Source: Adiantum capillus-veneris (taxonomy: Eukaryota; Streptophyta; Polypodiopsida; Polypodiales; Pteridaceae). From it: a stretch of 64,000 nt of DNA. How positions within the stretch are numbered: position 1 is the stretch's first letter; each line of letters starts with the position of its first letter. This document shows, piece by piece, positions 58,851-64,000 of the stretch. The translations under genes were made by a program, and so were the position numbers. The notes under the pieces are model-generated. The model did not search any database and had not been told where the DNA came from. It was given only the letters and a program-made list of their open reading frames with translations. The stretch covers positions 63,166,870-63,230,869 of the forward strand of contig CM043952.1 of assembly GCA_014529385.2 (NCBI GenBank). The letters run 5' to 3'.

Positions 58851-59045
58851 CAACCGGCGAGTCTACACCAATAAGGCATGTTGCCTAAATCGGTGAATCT
58901 ACACTAATGCTGTCTAAATCGGCAAATCTGCATTTGTAATGTTTAAAAATCGTGAATCTATATTGGTTGTTGTGCTACCAAAATCGGCGAATCTGCACCA
59001 GATGAGCATTGACACACAGCCTAAATTGGCGAACCTGTGTGCCTG
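58851..59045. repeat. Imperfect minisatellite, about six units of 29-42 bp
   Basis: Each unit starts with a form of AAATCGGCGAATCTGCAC: starts at about 58851, 58887, 58916, 58946, 58981 and 59023. The core is conserved while the spacer varies in length and sequence. Confidence 0.7.
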
Positions 59046-59929
59046 TGACCAATAGACTAGTCATGGCATAAAAAGTGAAAAATAAAAGACCTATGGATAT
59101 GAAATTGGAATAGACTGGAATGTGGAAGCATGTACCAAATGTTAGTGATCATTGCACACCAACTGAGCTCATGTAAATAGTAGTATGACAAGTCATCTCA
59201 GTAAAGACTTCAATCAAAGTACGAGCCATGATATGAGAAACAATAGATTTTGCAGCTTATAACATATGCGAACAAGTAAAGAAGCTCCCTCTTCTAAAAG
59301 TAGCCGATGCTATTTTTACTTATTGGAAAATTGCTTAGGTATAGTTTTGTGAAAACACATGTAAATAGAGTTACTTGAAAGAAATTAAATATAATGAGCA
59401 TGGATTTATCAAACTCTTACTAAACTATAGGATTGTTGTACAGAAAATTGGTGTATTAGGTGATGGATAATCTGTAGACCTTTACATAAGAAAGGAGGTA
59501 GAATAAGCAAAAGGGTGGTGTATTTGTATATGGGTCTAAATATACATAGAGAGAGATTACGTAGTAGATGATTTTCGTAGATAATAGTATATTGATAAAT
59601 TTCATACCTGGAGGGTTTCCGAGATGTTAGCATTGTATCGAGCTTTATCTGAAAAAGTGTTTCTCAAAGACAAAGCACTTACAATTTCTTGTTCAATTTA
59701 AGAACAATATAATCGTAAAGTAAATGAACTGTGATGATAGAATTGATGCAAAGTTGGATTATTTGTCAGTAAAAGAGGATGAAAGCAAGCAAGTTTTGAG
59801 TACAAACAAACGGATAATAAAGGTGTATATAAATTTGTTGAGTGGTATACAAAGCTGAGATAGCTAGTGGATAGCAAGCTAGTGCCTTCTTAAGTACCTA
59901 AGGGCGGGCTTTCAAGAAGAGGAGGGATT
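59046..59929. other. No recognised gene
   Basis: AT-rich; no supported feature. Confidence 0.4.
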
Positions 59930-60340
59930 CATTTGAGAACATCTTAGCTAGGAGCTGATCGTTGCCAGGCAAAGTTAAACCTTGAATTTCACCCCATGTA
60001 GTAGTAGCTCCGAGCATTGTTATTAGAGGATGGGACCCAATGAAAAAGAGAAGAGGGCCAAAGGGAATCCTTGCTTAATAGATCTTCTGGCTTCAAAGGA
60101 GCCCAGATCTCAAATTGATTGTCCGCACCCAGAGTGTGTATAAGTTGACAAAGGAGAGGCCCAAAGCCCACTGATTTCATGACATCTTCAATGAAGGACC
60201 ACATAATCCCATCATACGCCTTGTCCAGGTCTAACGAAAGAAAAATTCATTCTTACTACGTGAAGGTTGCATAATCAATGTCCACCATTACTGCAAAGAT
60301 ATTATCATATATTGATCTTCCTTCAATAAACCTGTGTTGA
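59930..60340 (-). pseudogene. LINE (L1-type) reverse transcriptase fragment
   Basis: Reads SPLQHRFIEGRSIYDNI near 60330, then FLSLDLDKAYDGIMWSFIE near 60240 (the L1 RT block with the first catalytic Asp), then GFGPLLCQLIHTL. A frame change gives IPFGPLLFF and GLTLPGNDQLLAKMF; the catalytic FADD box is replaced by FSNE near 59945. Endonuclease and the rest of ORF2 are not recognised. Same strand as the ORF1 pieces at 61.2-63.9 kb. Confidence 0.8.
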
Positions 60341-61199
60341 AGAGGGGAGACAACTCTATCCAAGAGGGGGGAATTCTAAGAGTGACTGCCTTGGCAATGC
60401 ATAATCATAGTTATGGGAGGCCAATGCTTAAGATGCGAGCAACAAACCTGCTTTGCAATAGGCTTAATCAGCCCTTTTTCACACTAGGATCTCACGACCC
60501 CTTGACAAAAGCTTCGTTAGAAATATAAATGACTTAGGACATTGAGGTCATCCCAGAACTACCTGATAATTCAGTGGTCAGACCATCTCAGCCAAGGGAC
60601 TTCTCCTTGCGGCGTGCTTCTTCTGGGTCTTCAACCGTTTCATGTTCCATAATTGGATAGCTAGAACTTCTATCATTGGGAGAGCGGGATGAATTCCTCA
60701 ATATCCGATCCCTACCCCATTTTTGCATCCCTGAATCCAGGAGCGTCGAGAGGCTCTCTAGCAACCCAGGGTGCTTTCACTTGAAGCGTTTTGAAGGGAT
60801 TGTGGAGCGGGAGGGCACAAGTCCCTCCCTTTAGTTTAGCGGGGGGGAGAGGAGACTTTCCCTTTGAAGGTTCCAATATCCTTTGATGGTATGGATTCTC
60901 TTGCCATTGCCTTCACCCTTTTGATCCTCTTCAGTCATGGAACTTGTACAGCCGACAAAGTTGTTACTATTAGCAATTTAGGTGTAGAAGCATAAAAACA
61001 ATTGGATTATCCTTGTCGGGCCTTTGGGGATTGTAGTGTGAGGCCTCGCTTTTCCACATACTTATCCTGCAATTTGATGGCTTCATTATTGCACATCATT
61101 GCCTCTTTTTTATCCCCGTACACTTGTCCCTACGTTACCCTTCACTTATTTCTTCTTACCTTCCATAGTTGCTTCCTTCACCGGGACATGGTTGTCAAG
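60341..61199 (-). other. Probable decayed LINE ORF2 sequence
   Basis: Upstream of the RT block on the minus strand. The expected preceding RT motifs are only faintly visible and I cannot place domain limits. Confidence 0.35.
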
Positions 61200-61480
61200 C
61201 CCTACACTAGCATCTTGCATTGTAGAATTTTTATTCCCATTCTTCGACTGCTCGATGGACATGTGGGGGGCAAAGTGCCCAAATTTTTTACACTCAAATC
61301 ACGCCCCAAAGTAGTCCTTGGATAAGTGCCCAAATTTGTTACACTCAAAGCACGCTGGAAAGGGGGACCACCAGCACATAAACTCGATGCCTCTATATAG
61401 CTCAATGATCTCACAGCACCCCTATCCCCTAGCAAACACACATCCAGATACACAATCTGCAAACAACTAATGCCCAAGCC
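61200..61480 (-). pseudogene. Tandem CCHC zinc-knuckle remnant, LINE ORF1-like
   Basis: The minus strand reads CFECNKFGHLSKDY and, after a stop, FECKKFGHFAPH, two copies of a CX2CX4HX4C knuckle with decayed ligands. At DNA level the two copies (about 61270-61300 and 61325-61355) share GTGCCCAAATTT and TTACACTCAAA. The preceding sequence (ELYRGIEFMCWW) resembles the lead-in to the knuckle in plant LINE ORF1. Confidence 0.55.
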
Positions 61481-61689
61481 CGTACCTGACCATCCCTGTC
61501 TATACGCACTCGATCACAAAGCATACCATCATGGTTTCCACGATTGATTGACAACCTCGGACCTTTGCAAAAAAACCCTAGCAAACACCCAGCCTATGCC
61601 AAGCCGACATCCACTTTGCATACCTGACACCCACACAAAGAATCCTCTCACAATTACAAGTAGATATGAGAAAAAAATGACATGGATCT

Positions 61690-62430
61690 GAGACTAGAAC
61701 GAGCAAAAAATCCTTTTACAAATTGTGTGTAATATGAGCATATATCTCCTAAGTCGATGCACCCTTGATGACTTCGATCTCCCTCTCAGACAAGTCGTTT
61801 TTGGACGGCCACCAACTGCAACCTGTAGCCCTGGCGGCCCCTCACCTTGGTGGGACCCGACTCCAAAAAAACTCAACTCTGCAGCACCTCCCTTGCTCAG
61901 GCCCTTGCCTTTCAACTTTATGCAGCGCCCACCTCCCTTGAACTCAGCTGTCGGGACCCGCCTTCTCACATGGCGGGCCTGCCTTCCCTTGCCCTGGCGG
62001 CCTCAACACACAGCGCCACCCCTCTAGACTAGTGCCCTTGCAACTCCCGGGCTCTGCAAACCCGTCACCTTCTCCTTCTCAGGGGCGGCTTCCCTCGCTT
62101 GCCTGCTCGAGCCCCGCTTGGCCCTCCTCTCCTGCAACCTGTTGGCGAGACTCCCTCAGCCATGCAAAAACTGTCGCCTCTCCAATTCAGTCCCCGAGGG
62201 GTTGCAACTCCCTGTTTCATGCAGTTGACCACCCCCCTTCATGCCCGATAGCCCCTGGCGGCCCTGCTTTTGCAGCCTCCGATTCCTCCTCTGCATGCAA
62301 GGCCAGATGGCCCTTCCTTCTTCTCGCGCTCCTCGTCGACTGCAGCTTGCCATTCGCTTTTTTTTATATTAAGAGCCTTAAAAACTTTTGGGCTTGGCCC
62401 CCTTGCACACGCCGCAACTGTCGGCTTTAA
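61690..62430. other. GC-rich block with repeated CCTGGCGGCC words
   Basis: Much richer in GC than its surroundings. CCTGGCGGCC occurs near 61830, 61997 and 62249, each in a similar Cys/Gly/Pro coding-like context. Frames on both strands (62032-62430 plus; 61694-61969 minus) have no recognised domain. It separates two LINE ORF1 parts and may be an insertion or captured sequence. Confidence 0.45.
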
Positions 62431-62804
62431 TTTGCCTCAAAAAAAAAAAGATCTTCGCCCGGATTCACACCTTGACATAAAAATCATAACTCCCTCTAAA
62501 TGGTACCACTGATTGCCGCAGACAAAGCCATGTCTTTTCCTCGATAAAGCACAAACTCGTTCCGATCCTTGTGACCTTCAAACATACGCACCCACTTGGC
62601 GAGTCACCAAATAACGGCCTTTGAGCTCGACCAACTTTAACATCCATTTTGTATACACCATGGCACCATCACTTAGGGCTTCAATCTGCTATGTTCGACC
62701 GGTTATGTATCACATCCGACATACACATCCCTGTGAAACCTGCTCAAAAATGCATCTGATACATGCCAAAGTCTGATACCATCCTCCTGCATAATACCGG
62801 GCAT
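62431..62804. other. No gene recognised
   Basis: Short A run, then sequence that may continue decayed LINE ORF1 on the minus strand; no motif is clear. Confidence 0.35.
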
Positions 62805-63940
62805 CTACTGCTGGCTTCTCCCTGTGTCAACCAAAACTGGTTGCACCAACGCCCCAAAGTACATCCCGAAATTGAGCAGAATAGTGATAAGCTCAGCTCC
62901 AACATTGATCACCATGCTCTTTGGTGGTGACTTAGAAATATTCCAACCTATACAAACTCGGCTAGAGGATCTTCCAAGTCCCCTCTTGTTATGAACAAAC
63001 AAGAGGGTTCCCAGTTGACTGGCAAAAAACTTGATGTTATCCCATAGCCAGCTAGGCAGACCTGTGAGCTCGACCTGTGAGCTCGACCCAGACAGGATGA
63101 ATCCCCTGGAGGGACTTTGCTGAGTCTAATACTGCTTCCCATGGCACCAGACACACAGTGGTCCTGTTAAATATCAAGGGGCCTTTATCTAGGATCTTTG
63201 ACACATTGGAGCCCTCCTTGAATCTCACTAAGTAGAAGCCCTTGGCTAGGTAAGTGGTGTTTTCAATTGCCCCCCCATGTCCAAGGATTTGTGGTTTTTG
63301 AATCCTTTCGATCAATTCAAATCTATTAGAAACTCTCCCACTAAATGCAAAGACAAGATTGAGCTTAACTTGTATGGCTAGCTACTTTTTGATAAGTGTT
63401 GATAGAATTACGACAGTGATAGCCTCTGCAACCTCCACTTTCTACGGCAAAGGCATCTTTAGAGCACTATAGGCTCGATCCACTAGCCCTTCTTCGAGCA
63501 TCCCACTACATTCTGCTTAGAAGCAAGTTCTTTTGTTACCATTTGTGCCACCTTCTAACTGTATTTTTACTTCTTTTAGCTCTTGTTCAAGACGAGCTTT
63601 AACATTCTTCAGTTTTTCATGGCCTCCCTCACTTGATGCCTCAATAGTTGTGACTTTAGCGCAGTCCTTGGAGTTTAGACCCTTCAAAATGCTTGCGAAT
63701 AAGATGCTTGGTTTGAGAGAAGCAGACACTGTTGATCCCTTGTTCCCATTCGTACAAATCGGCCCTTGGGGCACACCCACCTTGAGGGTCTTCACCTTGA
63801 AGTTGATTACCTGAGCAGTTTGGACTAGCTCTTTTCCTTTTTCTTTTATCAAGAGGACCTTGTCCCTTCCCCTTCATCCATCGGAGCAATTCCATCATTT
63901 TTTGACACTTTTCTAGCCGCAAGCATTTGCAAAGATTAAT
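62805..63940 (-). pseudogene. LINE ORF1 with DUF4283-like domain, broken
   Basis: The frame of 63315-63052 reads LAKGFYLVRFKEGSNVSKIL, DKGPLIFN, VPWEAVLD and GIHPVWVEL, the pattern of the DUF4283 region found in plant L1-type ORF1 proteins. After a frame change near 63080 (a short duplicated CTCGACCTGTGAG) it continues with GLPSWLWDNIKFFASQLGT and RVCIGWNISKSPP. Upstream frames (63852-63517) are Lys/Glu-rich, including a coiled segment (ARLEQELKEVKIQL). The protein would bind LINE RNA. It is truncated before its zinc knuckle. Confidence 0.75.
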
Positions 63941-64000
63941 ATCTTACAGGTTAAAACAATTATTAGGCCAGTGAGGCATTGGGTTAAAACAACAATTGAT

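Noticed and set aside
58851..59045. Spaced repeats that could look like a CRISPR array
   Set aside because: Units are imperfect, spacers vary widely in length, no cas genes exist and the DNA is plant nuclear.

Overview
This window is plant nuclear DNA made almost entirely of transposable elements. The evidence is several Ty3/gypsy-type gag-pol regions with plant-style primer sites (TGGTATCAGAGC, the initiator-Met tRNA type, and TTTGGTGCCCCC or TTTGGCGCCCCC types), a decayed L1-type LINE with a DUF4283-like ORF1, long CT/GA microsatellites, and no prokaryotic gene organisation. I see no intact host gene, no tRNA or rRNA gene and no CRISPR array. The nested, decayed elements fit a land plant with a large repeat-rich genome; the species cannot be read from the window.

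Layout. 1-3318: 5' part of a minus-strand LTR retrotransposon (E1: gag, leader, PBS, LTR of about 1.5 kb) that runs off the left edge. 3319-6510: no recognisable gene. 6511-7475: fragment of an older minus-strand pol of the G3 family. 7476-16201: G1, a nearly complete minus-strand gypsy element with two similar LTRs of about 1.15 kb, gag, and a pol carrying protease, RT, RNase H, a second RNase H and integrase. 17811-20883 and 34065-35007: two ends of an old short-LTR element (S1) that appears split by later insertions. 23271-31976: G2, a plus-strand, much more decayed copy of the G1 family, so G1 and G2 form large inverted repeats. 34863-35322: three short LTR-like units in forward, inverted, forward order. 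35466-36195: minus-strand gag fragment with zinc knuckles. 38458-39520: decayed RNase H region followed by a piece of an LTR. 40640-53525: a minus-strand composite of the G3 family: gag/protease, RT, [a foreign LTR with PBS and a small zinc-knuckle ORF], RNase H, a doubled integrase zinc-finger region, integrase core, a decayed post-integrase reading frame, a PPT, an LTR, a PBS-like site, a leader, and a long decayed ORF1 rich in coiled coil. 53526-54969: a plus-strand LTR with PBS. 55-59 kb: CT arrays and several tandem duplications. 59.9-64 kb: minus-strand LINE pieces.

How the genes relate. Gag proteins build the particle, protease, RT, RNase H and integrase copy and insert the element, and LTR/PBS/PPT sites prime and bound the copy. 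G1 is the only element close to coding capacity: three in-frame stops interrupt otherwise open gag and pol frames. The least explained material is the ORF1 fossil at 40.6-43.25 kb, the frame after the integrase at 45.4-46.4 kb, and the duplicated zinc-finger region at 47.5-48.1 kb. All coordinates of LTR ends and all divergence counts were read by eye.
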